Shown here one piece after another: positions 52,848-61,561 of a DNA stretch of 64,000 nucleotides. Position numbers and translations under genes: made by a program. Below the pieces are notes generated by a model, which worked only from the letters and a program-made list of their open reading frames with translations, had not been told where the DNA came from and searched no databases. Numbering within the stretch: the stretch's first letter is position 1; every line of letters starts with the position of its first letter. The stretch comes from JAICXG01 sp963801255 (lineage in GTDB: Bacteria; Verrucomicrobiota; Verrucomicrobiia; Chthoniobacterales; UBA10450). Location: positions 372,001 to 436,000 of the forward strand of contig CAWDEC010000006.1 in the NCBI GenBank assembly GCA_963801255.1. The letters run 5' to 3'.

Positions 52848-53836
52848 TCAATAACCCACTGGCACCAAGTCAGGCCCTACGACTTCCGCTCCCCCTATTG
52901 TGTCAGCCTTCGCACCTTCGGCCGGAGTCGGCTGACCGTCTCCCATGTCATCGCCTGGCGTGTGGAGGAATGAAGCGTGATACCAGACAACGATGTCCTC
53001 TTTCTTAAGCGGTTCGCCCGTCAGGAATTGGTCGAGATCGGCAGAGGTTGCATCGAAGAAGCTGTGGCCGTCGTCGATCTCAGCCGAAACCGGATCTGGC
53101 CGTCGTGCCAATGCAGAAACCACATATCTCTTTTTCCGTACTTGTCGGCGTTGCCGTCATTCTCGCCAGGATATAGGAGATAACTGCGTTTCGGGCCGCG
53201 GATGCGGTAATACATCGGTTTGGTATCGCTGCGGAAAAGTTTCCGCTCGGTCGAGATAGGGACACCGGCGATCAGGCCGGATTGCAATGGAATCTCGTAG
53301 ATTGCGTTGCTGGGTCCTTCGACATCAAAGTCGAAACGCCAATAGGCATGGTGAGTGTGGAGGAAACAGGTACAGCTGTTGGCGGTCGCTCCGAAACCGA
53401 AGCGAGGATGAATCGTGCCATCGGCGTCAAAACCCCATTCATGGACGTAGCGATACCAACCCGCCTCCATTTCCGTGACGAGCACGACTTCGGTGCCCTG
53501 CCGGTAGAGGGCGACGCCGCGAAAGTTGCCCAAGGTCCGTGCCGGTTTCCAATACGGTGGTTGCAGGCGTGGTACCACAATGCCGAAAGCCCGGCGCCCC
53601 TTCAATATCGACACCATCTGCTTCAAACATGCCCTCCTGATACTCCCAATCACGATACGGTCCGCACTCGCCATCCACGCAAAGGACGTTCAGAATTGCC
53701 ACATAGGCCCGTTTGAGAACGGAAATGCCTTTGTATTTCACGTTCTGCAACTCGATGCCCGCGGCGTTCGTGCCTGAGGAAATGGCCGGGCGTAGGACAA
53801 GCATATCCCAGAGAACCGTCCCATCAGTGCTGTGAC
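52848..53836 (-). pseudogene. copper amine oxidase-like remnant with frame breaks
   Basis: Three minus-strand pieces together resemble the C-terminal catalytic domain of copper amine oxidases. The first piece (about 53830-53545) has ISSGTNAAGIELQNVKYK and CGPYRDWEYQEGMF. The second (about 53545-53085) has TEMEAGWYRYVHEWGFDADGT, HTHHAYWRFDFDVEG (the copper-ligand-like histidine pair) and RKLFRSDTKPMYYRIRG. The third (about 53085-52848) has FLTGEPLKKEDIVVWYHASFLHTPGDD, close to the family's final copper site and D-V-V-W-Y segment. The frame changes at the two junctions and back. The N-terminal domains and the topaquinone tyrosine region cannot be placed. The gene is a decayed remnant or badly sequenced. 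Confidence 0.6.
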
Positions 53837-53938
53837 CGCAAGTTGATATTGGCCGGGCGTACCGCGCCGCGTGGTCGATTGGCCTGGGGTAGCCACGGCG
53901 CATTCTTGATCGCTGGCGTTCGCTCGTTTGTCCCGCGC

Positions 53939-54394
53939 CTAACGAAGGAGAACCAGCTCCCAATCCAGTTGGCCGTCTTCCGTGATCTCCAACCTTGCCA
54001 CGCTCGGTGGTGCGCCGCGGTTTGGCCGCGTGACACAGCCCGGATTGAGGAATAGGACGTCATTCACGCGTTCGTTGCGCGGCACGTGCGTGTGGGCGTG
54101 CAAGACGACATCGATTTTTTCCGGGGGAGCCAAAGGCGGAATGTGCACAAGGCGAAAGCGCAGGCCATGCCGTTTCAAATCCACGGCCATCGGCCATTCG
54201 AAGTTACTGTCGCAATTCCCGCGCACCAGCGTAAGGGGTGGACCGAGGTTTTCCAGCCTAACGACAAGGGCCGGCGTGCAGACGTCACCAAGGTGCCAGA
54301 TCTCGTCCGCCCCCTGCGCCAGCTCCTCGAGATCCCCCGGAAAGTGATTGTGCGTGTCGGCCAGGACGAAGATGGAAAGTGAATTCGATCTCAT
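53939..54394 (-). CDS. YfcE/MJ0936-family metallophosphodiesterase
   Basis: A 151-residue calcineurin-like phosphoesterase. The two-metal ligands are in VLADTHNHF near residue 12, IWHLGDVCTPA near 36, VRGNCDSNFE near 60 and LHAHTHVPRN near 103. 151 residues is the short single-domain form that cleaves phosphodiesters such as bis-pNPP in tests; the cellular substrate is unknown. The divergent DEAD-box gene starts 84 bases away. The TAG stop codon lies within a TCGTTAGGC copy of the dispersed word. Confidence 0.9.
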   Translation of the reverse strand: MRSNSLSIFVLADTHNHFPGDLEELAQGADEIWHLGDVCTPALVVRLENLGPPLTLVRGNCDSNFEWPMAVDLKRHGLRFRLVHIPPLAPPEKIDVVLHAHTHVPRNERVNDVLFLNPGCVTRPNRGAPPSVARLEITEDGQLDWELVLLR

Positions 54395-54478
54395 CGCATC
54401 GCATCCTGCCGCAAGGCATGAGTCTCACAAGCAAGAAGTAACTTTGCTTCCCGTCGCTGCTGGCCTAACGTTCGCTTC

Positions 54479-55696
54479 GTGTCTTTCAATAATTTCGGCC
54501 TGTCCCCGGAAGTCGTTAGGGGAACTCAGGCGATGGGGTTCACCGAGCCAACTCCGATCCAACTTCGTGCCTTTCCCGTTATCCTCGCCGGCAAAGATCT
54601 CGTCGGCACCGCACAAACCGGCACCGGTAAGACGGCAGCTTTTGCGCTCCCAATCCTTACCCTGCTCGCCAAGCACGGCCTGTTTCGTTGTCTGGTGCTC
54701 GAACCAACCCGCGAGCTGGCGGCACAGGTCGAGACGGCTTTTCGTGACTACGGACGGTTCACTGATATTAGCGTCGCGGTCGTATACGGCGGCGTCGGCT
54801 ATGGCAAGCAACGCGAAGCTTTCAAACGCGGGATCGATGTAGTGGTGGCGACGCCCGGCCGACTGCTCGACCACGCAGAGCAGGGCGTGATCGACTTTCG
54901 CAACGTGAGTATCCTCGTGCTCGATGAAGTGGATCGCATGCTCGACATGGGCTTCCTCCCCGATGTGCGACGAATCGTTAGGCAAATTTCGAGCGATCGG
55001 CAAACACTGCTTTTTTCAGCCACCCTGCCCCCGGAAATAGAGCGCCTCGCGGCCACCGTTTTGAATGAGCCGGAGACGATCGAAATCGGCGCGCGCCGAT
55101 CACCGGCCGAGACGGTGACACATGCTGTGTATCCGGTCGCGGCGGAGCAGAAGTTCGACCTCCTCATGGCATTGCTCGCGCGCACGAATTACGACAGCGC
55201 GCTTATCTTTTGCCGCACGAAACACGGCGCCGATCGCATCGCGCACCAGCTCAAGATCGGGAAGCATGCCGTGGCGGTTTTGCATTCCAACCGCACTCAG
55301 CGCGAGCGGATCGAAGCGCTGGAAGGATTCAAGAGCGGCAAATACGAAGTCATGGTTGCCACCGATATCGCCGCGCGCGGACTCGACATCGCGGGCGTAA
55401 GCCACGTTATCAACTACGACGTGCCGGAACACCCGGAGGATTATGTGCATCGCATCGGCCGCACGGGTCGAGCACAAAAAGTGGGCGACGCATTCACACT
55501 CACGAATGGCGAGGAGCTTCCGGCGCTGCAAGCGATCGAACGGTTCATTGGGCAAAAGATTCCGCGACTCAAGCTGGAAAATTTTCCCTATCTCTACACC
55601 GCGCTCTTCGAGCCGGAATCGAGCCAGCCCGGTAAACGCTCGATTGGTGGCGGGCGCACGCATCGCGGCTATTCCTTCGGCCGCCGACGGCGATAG
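54479..55696 (+). CDS. DEAD-box RNA helicase (RhlE-like)
   Basis: A 405-residue ATP-dependent RNA helicase. The Q motif is GFTEPTPIQLRAF near residue 20, Walker A TAQTGTGKTAAF near 45, motif Ia PTRELAAQV, motif II DEVD (not DEAD) near 150, motif III SATL near 182, motif V VATDIAARGLDIAGV near 300 and motif VI HRIGRTGRAQ near 330. The DEVD variant keeps the catalytic acids. A short arginine- and glycine-rich tail (GGGRTHRGYSFGRRRR) would bind RNA. The GTG start gives the family start at MSFNNFGLSPEVV. Members help ribosome assembly and RNA decay. Confidence 0.93.
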   Translation: MSFNNFGLSPEVVRGTQAMGFTEPTPIQLRAFPVILAGKDLVGTAQTGTGKTAAFALPILTLLAKHGLFRCLVLEPTRELAAQVETAFRDYGRFTDISVAVVYGGVGYGKQREAFKRGIDVVVATPGRLLDHAEQGVIDFRNVSILVLDEVDRMLDMGFLPDVRRIVRQISSDRQTLLFSATLPPEIERLAATVLNEPETIEIGARRSPAETVTHAVYPVAAEQKFDLLMALLARTNYDSALIFCRTKHGADRIAHQLKIGKHAVAVLHSNRTQRERIEALEGFKSGKYEVMVATDIAARGLDIAGVSHVINYDVPEHPEDYVHRIGRTGRAQKVGDAFTLTNGEELPALQAIERFIGQKIPRLKLENFPYLYTALFEPESSQPGKRSIGGGRTHRGYSFGRRRR

Positions 55697-55745
55697 CAAA
55701 ACCCGCGCTCGTTGTTCAGCAAACGCGCGATCTATCTCATCGGAT

Positions 55746-55764
55746 TTCGTTAGGGCCTAACGAA
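55746..55764. repeat. inverted pair of the dispersed word between convergent genes
   Basis: TTCGTTAGG and CCTAACGAA flank one central G, so two full copies of the word face each other in the 77-base gap between the DEAD-box gene and the S9 peptidase gene. As RNA the arms can pair in both directions (at least 7 pairs with a GGGCC loop), with no U-run behind. Pairs of uptake words placed this way act as terminators in Neisseria and Haemophilus. Termination here is not shown. Confidence 0.75.
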
Positions 55765-55773
55765 TACAGGCCA

Positions 55774-57822
55774 TCACTTGGTCCAGCGATCGACCCAGGC
55801 GTTAACGGTCTTATACCAAAGTTGCGCGTTTTGCGGCTTCAAGACCCAGTGACCTTCATCTGGAAAATACAGCATCTCCGACGGCACGCCGCGTCGTTGC
55901 AAGGTCGTGAAAAGCTGAAAGCCTTCCGAAACATCGAGCCGGTAATCGAGCTGTCCGTGCACCACCAGCGTCGGTGTTTTGAACTTCTCCGCGCTGAGAT
56001 GCGGCGACCATTTGCGATACAATTCGCGACTCTTCCAAGGCGGTCCGCGAAACTCCCACTCCGGAAACCAAAGCTCCTCTGTCGTACCATAGGCTGACTC
56101 GGTGTTGAACATGCCGTCGTGCGAAACGAGGCATTTGAAGCGGGTCGTGTGACCGAGAATCCAGTTGATCATATAACCGCCGTAACTCGCACCGAGCGCC
56201 GCTTCGCGATCCTTATCGATAAACGGATAGGTCTTCTCCGCGTAGTCGAGCCCTTTCATGAGATCGGCAAACGGTTTGCCGCCCCAATCGCCTACCACAC
56301 CTTCGGTGAACTTCTGTCCATAGCCGGTAGAGCCATGCGGGTTGATCATGACCACGACATAGCCGTTCGCCGCGAATAGCTCGGGATTCCAGCGATAGGA
56401 CCAATCATCGCCCCACGCTCCCTCGGGGCCACCGTGAATGAGGAATTTTACCGGATACTTTTTCTGTTCGTCGAAGTTTGGTGGCCTAACGAGAAAGCCT
56501 TGTACGTCGACAAACTCTGCGCCCTTGAAGGTAAAAGGCTCCAGCGGCTGCATTGCGATGCGTGAGAGGGCCTGATCGTTTATGCGTGTCACCGCCGTGG
56601 GCTCGCTCTGCTGTGCCACATCGAGTCGCCAGATTTCGTTAGGCGACTGGATCGAGTTACGGGTGAGATAGAGATACTTTCCCTCCGCTCCAAAGATCAG
56701 GTCGTCCGCGTGTAGGCGCGCGACTTCGGTTGGCTGCTTTTCGCCTAACGACAATCGGTAGATTGGCGCCTCGCCGTGATCCTCCGCGCTGAAGTAAACC
56801 GTTTTGGAATCGGGCACCCAGGCGAAACTCCCCACCGAGCGATCGAAGTCTTGTGTTGCGATCTGGCTTTTCTCGCTTGCGCGGCCGTAGACCGTGAGAG
56901 TAAAGCGATCACTCTCGTAACCGCCGCGCGCCTGCGAACGCCAGGCGATCGATTTGCCATCGGGCGAGTAGCGTGGAATCGAATCGCTGCCCGGACTGGT
57001 CGAAATTTTCTTCGCCGTCCCACCGCCGATTGGCACGAGGAAGATCTCGTTGTTGGTACTCGTTGCTTCGACTTCGTCGATGTTGCTCGTGTAGGCGACT
57101 TCCTGGCCGTTTGGTGAAATGTCATACATATCCGCACCGCCTAACGAGAACGGCGGAACATCGTGATCGCCTGGCGTCAAATCGCGCGCCGGCGCGGATC
57201 CATCCGCACTCACAACAAAAAGATGGCTGCGCTTGAACTCCGTGAAGTCTTTCCAGTGCCGGTAAAAGAGTCGCGTGAAAACCTTCGCTTTAACCTTGCT
57301 CTTCTTCAGGTCTTCGTCGCGCTGTTGATTACAAGCCTCGTCAGGGCAATCAGGGTAAACCGTAGAGGTGAAGACGATGTTTTTGTCATCGGGCGCCCAG
57401 ATGCCGCCGTCGCCACCGCTCGAAAGAGTCGTCAGCTGGCGCGAGGCACCAGCGAGTTTCCCGGCGGCCGAATCAAAATCGGCAATCCAGATTTGCGTGG
57501 GATCCGTTGCCTTGGAAATAAAGATGAGGCGTTTGCCATCGAACGAAATCCGCGGACGCGATTCGTCGTTAGGCGTCTGCGAAAGACGCCGCGCGTCACC
57601 GCCGGCGGCAGGCACAATCCAGAGGTGCGAAGTTTTCTTGTTTTCCTTTAGGTCGACATCCTCGGCTGCGAACAGCACCCACTTCCCATCTGGGGTCGGC
57701 ACCGGCTCGCCGACCCGCTTCAAAGACATCATGTCCTCGAAAGTGAATGGATGTTTTTCCTGTGCGGAACCGATCACCGCGTGACAGACAAGCAATGCGA
57801 CGAGGAAAGACTTTAGTTTCAT
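55774..57822 (-). CDS. S9-family peptidase (prolyl oligopeptidase-type), secreted
   Basis: A 682-residue serine peptidase of the dipeptidyl-peptidase/acylaminoacyl-peptidase group. From ATG 57822 it begins with a signal peptide (MKLKSFLVALLVCHAVIGSAQ). The N-terminal beta-propeller is built of repeats with PDGK/PDSK turns (for example SPDGKSIAWRS, VPDSKTVYFSAED). The alpha/beta-hydrolase domain holds the triad: serine in LGASYGGYMINW near residue 550, aspartate in HGQLDYRLDVSE near 635, histidine in PDEGHWVLKP near 665. It probably digests peptides in the periplasm. It is divergent from the tryptophan dioxygenase gene (91 bases between starts). Five copies of the dispersed word lie within this gene. 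Confidence 0.93.
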   Translation of the reverse strand: MKLKSFLVALLVCHAVIGSAQEKHPFTFEDMMSLKRVGEPVPTPDGKWVLFAAEDVDLKENKKTSHLWIVPAAGGDARRLSQTPNDESRPRISFDGKRLIFISKATDPTQIWIADFDSAAGKLAGASRQLTTLSSGGDGGIWAPDDKNIVFTSTVYPDCPDEACNQQRDEDLKKSKVKAKVFTRLFYRHWKDFTEFKRSHLFVVSADGSAPARDLTPGDHDVPPFSLGGADMYDISPNGQEVAYTSNIDEVEATSTNNEIFLVPIGGGTAKKISTSPGSDSIPRYSPDGKSIAWRSQARGGYESDRFTLTVYGRASEKSQIATQDFDRSVGSFAWVPDSKTVYFSAEDHGEAPIYRLSLGEKQPTEVARLHADDLIFGAEGKYLYLTRNSIQSPNEIWRLDVAQQSEPTAVTRINDQALSRIAMQPLEPFTFKGAEFVDVQGFLVRPPNFDEQKKYPVKFLIHGGPEGAWGDDWSYRWNPELFAANGYVVVMINPHGSTGYGQKFTEGVVGDWGGKPFADLMKGLDYAEKTYPFIDKDREAALGASYGGYMINWILGHTTRFKCLVSHDGMFNTESAYGTTEELWFPEWEFRGPPWKSRELYRKWSPHLSAEKFKTPTLVVHGQLDYRLDVSEGFQLFTTLQRRGVPSEMLYFPDEGHWVLKPQNAQLWYKTVNAWVDRWTK

Positions 57823-57913
57823 CGTTCCGATGTTCCCGCCGGGAACCTGTCGATGCAACCGTGCAGCGCGGATGGAATTGACGCGCGGTCACGACTTGCA
57901 CGAGACTGCAGCG

Positions 57914-59002
57914 ATGGAGTGTCCCATCAATCACCCGCGCGCGACGCAGTATTACGGCGACTACCTCGGCATCGAACGTTTGCTCGAATTGCAAAAACCG
58001 CTCAGCCTGCGCGAGGGAAAATTGATCGCACACGATGAGATGCTTTTCATCATCGTCCACCAGGCCTACGAGCTTTGGTTTAAACAAATCCTGCACGAAA
58101 TCACCGCCTCTCAGGAAGTGCTGGGCAAATCAACCGCCGACGACAACGGCCCCGACATGAACCTGGTCGTGAACCGCCTCAAGCGCGTGGTCGAAATCTG
58201 GAAGCTGCTCAACCACCAGGTCGATGTTTTGGAAACGATGACGCCGCTCGATTTCCTCGAGTTCCGCGAGTTGCTCCACGGCGCCTCCGGATTCCAGAGC
58301 AAGCAATTTCGTAAAATCGAAGCGTCGTTAGGTCTAAAGATCGAAAACCGTTTTCGGCCCGACTACTACAAGCACACCCAATTTGGGGGATTCAACGAGG
58401 GAGACTTCGCTGAGATCACGGAGTTTGAAAAACAATCGAGTCTTTTGGAATTGGTGGAGAACTGGCTCGAGCGGATGCCGTTCTTCGACGAGGAATTCTG
58501 GCGTGACTGGGAGGAACTGCCTAACGAGTATAAGTCGAGCGGCTACTCACCGTTTTGGCAGCGCTACCGGCAGCTTTACGAGCAAAGCCTGTCCGACCGT
58601 GACGAAAAGCAAGACTTGTTAGGCAAGTTTGACGACATCTTCTTTCATGCTGGCTGGGGACCTTTTCGTCCCACTGCCTTGCGCGCCGCGCTTTTCATCA
58701 TGCTTTACCGGGACGAGCCGCTTTTCCGTCTCCCCTTTGCGCTCCTCAATTCACTTATTGAGATCGACGAACAACTCGGCAATTTTCGTTACCGGCATCT
58801 GCAGATGGTGCGCCGTATGATTGGCAGCCGCGTAGGGACAGGCGGCAGCAGCGGCGAGCAATACCTGCAAGGCGCCGTCAACCGCAACTACATCTTTCGC
58901 GAGCTGGCCGGTATTATCACCTTCCTCATCGAACGCTGCCATCTCCCCACCCTCCCCTCGCGTCTGCGGCAAGTGCTGCGTTTCAGCTTTTCCGGTCGTT
59001 AG
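57914..59002 (+). CDS. kynA: tryptophan 2,3-dioxygenase
   Basis: A heme enzyme that opens the indole ring of L-tryptophan to N-formylkynurenine, the first step of the kynurenine route. Residues about 20-80 include YYGDYLGIERLLELQ and HDEMLFIIVHQAYELWFKQIL, with the distal histidine in HDEM and the substrate arginine in DFLEFRELLHGASGFQSKQFR near 125. The C-terminal GGSSGEQYLQGAVN matches the GGSSG loop. ATG 57914 (362 residues) is used because the conserved protein begins at CPINHPRATQYYG; the frame opens at 57830. The TAG stop is inside a TCGTTAGGC word. Kynureninase and formamidase genes are not nearby. Confidence 0.93.
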   Translation: MECPINHPRATQYYGDYLGIERLLELQKPLSLREGKLIAHDEMLFIIVHQAYELWFKQILHEITASQEVLGKSTADDNGPDMNLVVNRLKRVVEIWKLLNHQVDVLETMTPLDFLEFRELLHGASGFQSKQFRKIEASLGLKIENRFRPDYYKHTQFGGFNEGDFAEITEFEKQSSLLELVENWLERMPFFDEEFWRDWEELPNEYKSSGYSPFWQRYRQLYEQSLSDRDEKQDLLGKFDDIFFHAGWGPFRPTALRAALFIMLYRDEPLFRLPFALLNSLIEIDEQLGNFRYRHLQMVRRMIGSRVGTGGSSGEQYLQGAVNRNYIFRELAGIITFLIERCHLPTLPSRLRQVLRFSFSGR

Positions 59003-59202
59003 GCCAAAGTGGTTAGTCTTCTTTGCCCGGACACGATCGCTCTCTCCATGTTGATGGTTTGAGGCAGAGCTTTGACAGCGAAGCCTGGGCCTTGAAACGT
59101 CGCCATCCTCACGATAAGCCCATGCGCAAGATGCATTCAGCTGAAATGTTTCGATCGGTTTAGCAGTTTGTTTTTCGCCACGCAGATGAGAGGCTCTTTC
59201 AT

Positions 59203-59421
59203 ATGGCTGAGGTAACAATCGATATCATCAAAAACGGCCCTTATATTGTGAAGGGCGAGGTGGAGTTGAAGGACGCGGATGGAAACAGTTATCCCGTCGA
59301 AAAACGGATGGCGCTTTGTCGCTGCGGCGCTTCAACGGAGAAGCCATTCTGCGACGGCACGCATTCGAAGATCGGTTTCCAGGCGGCGGAAAAGGCAGTG
59401 CCGGAATCGAAGGAAGGCTGA
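59203..59421 (+). CDS. CDGSH iron-sulfur domain protein
   Basis: A 72-residue protein that binds a redox-active, pH-labile 2Fe-2S cluster. The motif CRCGASTEKPFCDGTH (ligands C-x-C-x9-C-x3-H, with CDGTH in place of CDGSH) lies near residues 40-55. An N-terminal beta strand segment (VTIDIIKNGPYIVKGEVEL) precedes it, as in small bacterial zinc-finger CDGSH proteins. The ATG has GAGAGG 9 bases upstream. The role (electron or cluster transfer) is not defined. It lies between kynA and the membrane protein, all on the plus strand. Confidence 0.9.
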   Translation: MAEVTIDIIKNGPYIVKGEVELKDADGNSYPVEKRMALCRCGASTEKPFCDGTHSKIGFQAAEKAVPESKEG

Positions 59422-59464
59422 CGTCGGAGTTATCCTTTGTTCAGGCCAAGTCCTGGGATGGCAA

Positions 59465-60040
59465 ATGAGTGACTCCATTCCACAAGGTAACTCCGTAGCT
59501 GCTAACTCCGAGGTGCCCATCCGTCACCTGGCTCGGATTACCTTTGTCACATTCCTTCTCACGTTTATCGCCGCGCGTGTGCTGGTGATCCTGATCATGG
59601 CACGACGAATGCCGGATCTCTTTTTGCATCTTGGCGGAACGCACGTCCACCATCTTAATTACGGTATCTTTCTGCTCTCCGCGGTCGGTGGCTTATTGCT
59701 TTTCGATTGCCAGCCCGGCGCAAAGTTACGCAAGCTCTGCGCACTCCTTTATGGCTTTGGCATGGCCCTGACCTTCGACGAATTTGGAATGTGGTTGCAC
59801 CTTGGCGGGAGTTACTGGCAGCGGGCCAGCTTCGATGCGGTGATTGTGCTGCTAAGTCTCTTTGGCGTGATTGCTTTCGCGCCGACGATGGCGCGGATGC
59901 GTTCGCATCATTGGGCGACAGGCGCGGTTCTTCTGGTAGCGGTGTTTGGCTTTTATGGGTTGCTCTTTGAATCGGTGAAGCACTTTGGCAATCGCCTGGC
60001 TCCGCGCCTGCACGAAATCGAAGAGTCAGGCCCGCAATAG
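59465..60040 (+). CDS. integral membrane protein of unknown function
   Basis: A 191-residue protein with about five hydrophobic segments (ITFVTFLLTFIAARVLVILIM, NYGIFLLSAVGGLLLF, LCALLYGFGMALTF, FDAVIVLLSLFGVIAF and GAVLLVAVFGFYGLL). Between the first two lies GGTHVHHLNYG with three clustered histidines, and TFDEFGMWLHLGGSYW in the third loop; these histidines and acids could bind a metal or heme. No family name is recognised. ATG 59465 is chosen because it begins a clean protein (MSDSIPQGNSVAAN). The frame opens at 59279 but that would overlap the CDGSH gene. Confidence 0.7.
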   Translation: MSDSIPQGNSVAANSEVPIRHLARITFVTFLLTFIAARVLVILIMARRMPDLFLHLGGTHVHHLNYGIFLLSAVGGLLLFDCQPGAKLRKLCALLYGFGMALTFDEFGMWLHLGGSYWQRASFDAVIVLLSLFGVIAFAPTMARMRSHHWATGAVLLVAVFGFYGLLFESVKHFGNRLAPRLHEIEESGPQ

Positions 60041-60075
60041 TCGCCGCTTCGGCGGGCAGGGATCGCCCAGGCAAC

Positions 60076-60789
60076 TTAGCTCTTCGTTAGCGGCAAGGCT
60101 TCCGGCCAGAGAAAGTAAGGACCAAAGCGCGCACTCACCCGTAGTTCTCCGCCAAGCCGCCGGCCGAGGGGTGTGATTTGTTTGCGTCCTTCGCTGATTT
60201 CAATTGCACCCAGATGGATGAGGTGATCGGTCAGCTCCTGCGTTTTTAACCCAAGCTTTTTTGCGAGGCGGGAAGTACTGAGTTTACCGATGCTGCTCTG
60301 TTCTTCCTCTCCGTTGGGCGCGTTATCTTCGCTCAGATGTCTCACCTTTTCGAAGCTCATCCGCACCTCTTCGCTGACGCGCACGATGCGCTCCGCCTCG
60401 TCCGAAATATTCTGGAACAACTGAGCGTCATCTTCGCGTGAAATAAGAACGCCCATTTCGGTGTTATGGGCGTGACTCAGCTCGTAAAGGTTCAGGCTGG
60501 TCACGATGCAAAACTGCTCGTTTATGTAGCACTGGGCATGAAGGTTCTTGCTGAAAATGGTGCGCACGAACGCCAAGTCACGCAGCCAGTTAATTTCTTC
60601 CGGGATGAGATCGTTTTTCTCATAGACAAGGTGAACCTCGATCTTGCGCCGGTTTTTGTCTTCCAGCAGTTCTTTCACACGATCATTGAGTCGAAGAAAG
60701 GGACTGATGAGCAACAGGCGGTCATGTGCGAGGCGGATGATCTCCTCGACATAATAATTGGCCGCACTGGTGTTGAGAAACTTCGCCAT
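60076..60789 (-). CDS. phospholipase D-like protein with altered HKD motif
   Basis: A 237-residue protein with one PLD-like domain. ANYYVEEIIRLAHDRLLLISPFLRLN opens the fold and NLHAQCYINEQFCIVTSLNLYELSHAHNTEMGVLI near residue 100 is the HKD-like site. Family members usually read HAK at that point; here it is HAQ, so the catalytic lysine seems lost. A C-terminal region (about 165-237, LAKKLGLKTQELTDHLIHLGAIE) looks like a winged-helix domain. The protein may be non-catalytic, for example a nucleic-acid- or membrane-binding factor. It is convergent with the membrane protein, 35 bases away. Confidence 0.72.
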   Translation of the reverse strand: MAKFLNTSAANYYVEEIIRLAHDRLLLISPFLRLNDRVKELLEDKNRRKIEVHLVYEKNDLIPEEINWLRDLAFVRTIFSKNLHAQCYINEQFCIVTSLNLYELSHAHNTEMGVLISREDDAQLFQNISDEAERIVRVSEEVRMSFEKVRHLSEDNAPNGEEEQSSIGKLSTSRLAKKLGLKTQELTDHLIHLGAIEISEGRKQITPLGRRLGGELRVSARFGPYFLWPEALPLTKS

Positions 60790-60955
60790 AATTTCTAGAA
60801 AGCAGCAAGGGTACCATGTCCCAGACCGCGCATGCTAAGAGCGGCGAGCGTGCCAGTGCGCCGAAAATCTTGGCGCTGCTGGGCTTGTGCGATGGATAAC
60901 GCTATCGATTGCTACCAGGTACCAGAGCCTGCGCCATTGAACCAAAGACCTGGGC

Positions 60956-61561
60956 CTAGAGACTTTCCGTCTCTGGTTTCGCCAGTAACTCGTCTGGCTC
61001 CAGATGTCGTAAGTCGTCCGGAACATCAATGTCGATCGCCCCGGCGGCGAAAGGCACTGCAGCCACCTGATCCCGATGCCTGGCGATAATTGATTTGGCA
61101 CCCTGGTCCCCGAGAAGCGAGGTTAGGGCGGGATAGAATTGATGAGCGAACAGGGCAGGAATTCCGAGTGTCCCGTCATAGGCTGAAGCAACAATGGGTA
61201 AGCCGGTCTGATTATGAACGGCGATAAGGCGAACAATTACCTCGCGATCGACTGACGGCTGATCGCAGGCCAGGAGAACGGCAGCGTGGCCTTCCCGCAA
61301 CGCTTCGATCCCGGCGCAAATCGAGCCGCCGATTCCGTATTCCCAGAGGTCGTTAGGCACGATCGTGAGGGGCAAATCCTCCAGCGCGGACGCGACTTGT
61401 TCGCTTCGATTTCCCACCACGACTACGACCGGCGCGCAGCCCGCTTCGAGCGCGGCGATGGCCATTCGGCGAACCAATGGTTGCCCGGCCTGCCGGAGAA
61501 GCTGCTTCGGCTGTCCCAAACGCAGGGATCCTCCCGCCGCGAGGACAACCGCGGCGATCAT
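60956..61561 (-). CDS. mocA: molybdenum cofactor nucleotidyltransferase (MocA/MobA-like)
   Basis: A 201-residue GT-A-like nucleotidyltransferase that adds CMP (or GMP) to molybdopterin for hydroxylases. The start AAVVLAAGGSLRLGQPKQLL holds the nucleotide loop, VLLACDQPSV near residue 100 the metal acid, and GDQGAKSI near 160 the end of the fold. ATG 61561 overlaps the XdhC stop by 4 bases (ATGA). In this operon the enzyme prepares cofactor for the molybdenum subunit. MocA (cytidylyl, for the xanthine dehydrogenase family) is favoured over MobA because of the neighbours. Confidence 0.86.
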   Translation of the reverse strand: MIAAVVLAAGGSLRLGQPKQLLRQAGQPLVRRMAIAALEAGCAPVVVVVGNRSEQVASALEDLPLTIVPNDLWEYGIGGSICAGIEALREGHAAVLLACDQPSVDREVIVRLIAVHNQTGLPIVASAYDGTLGIPALFAHQFYPALTSLLGDQGAKSIIARHRDQVAAVPFAAGAIDIDVPDDLRHLEPDELLAKPETESL

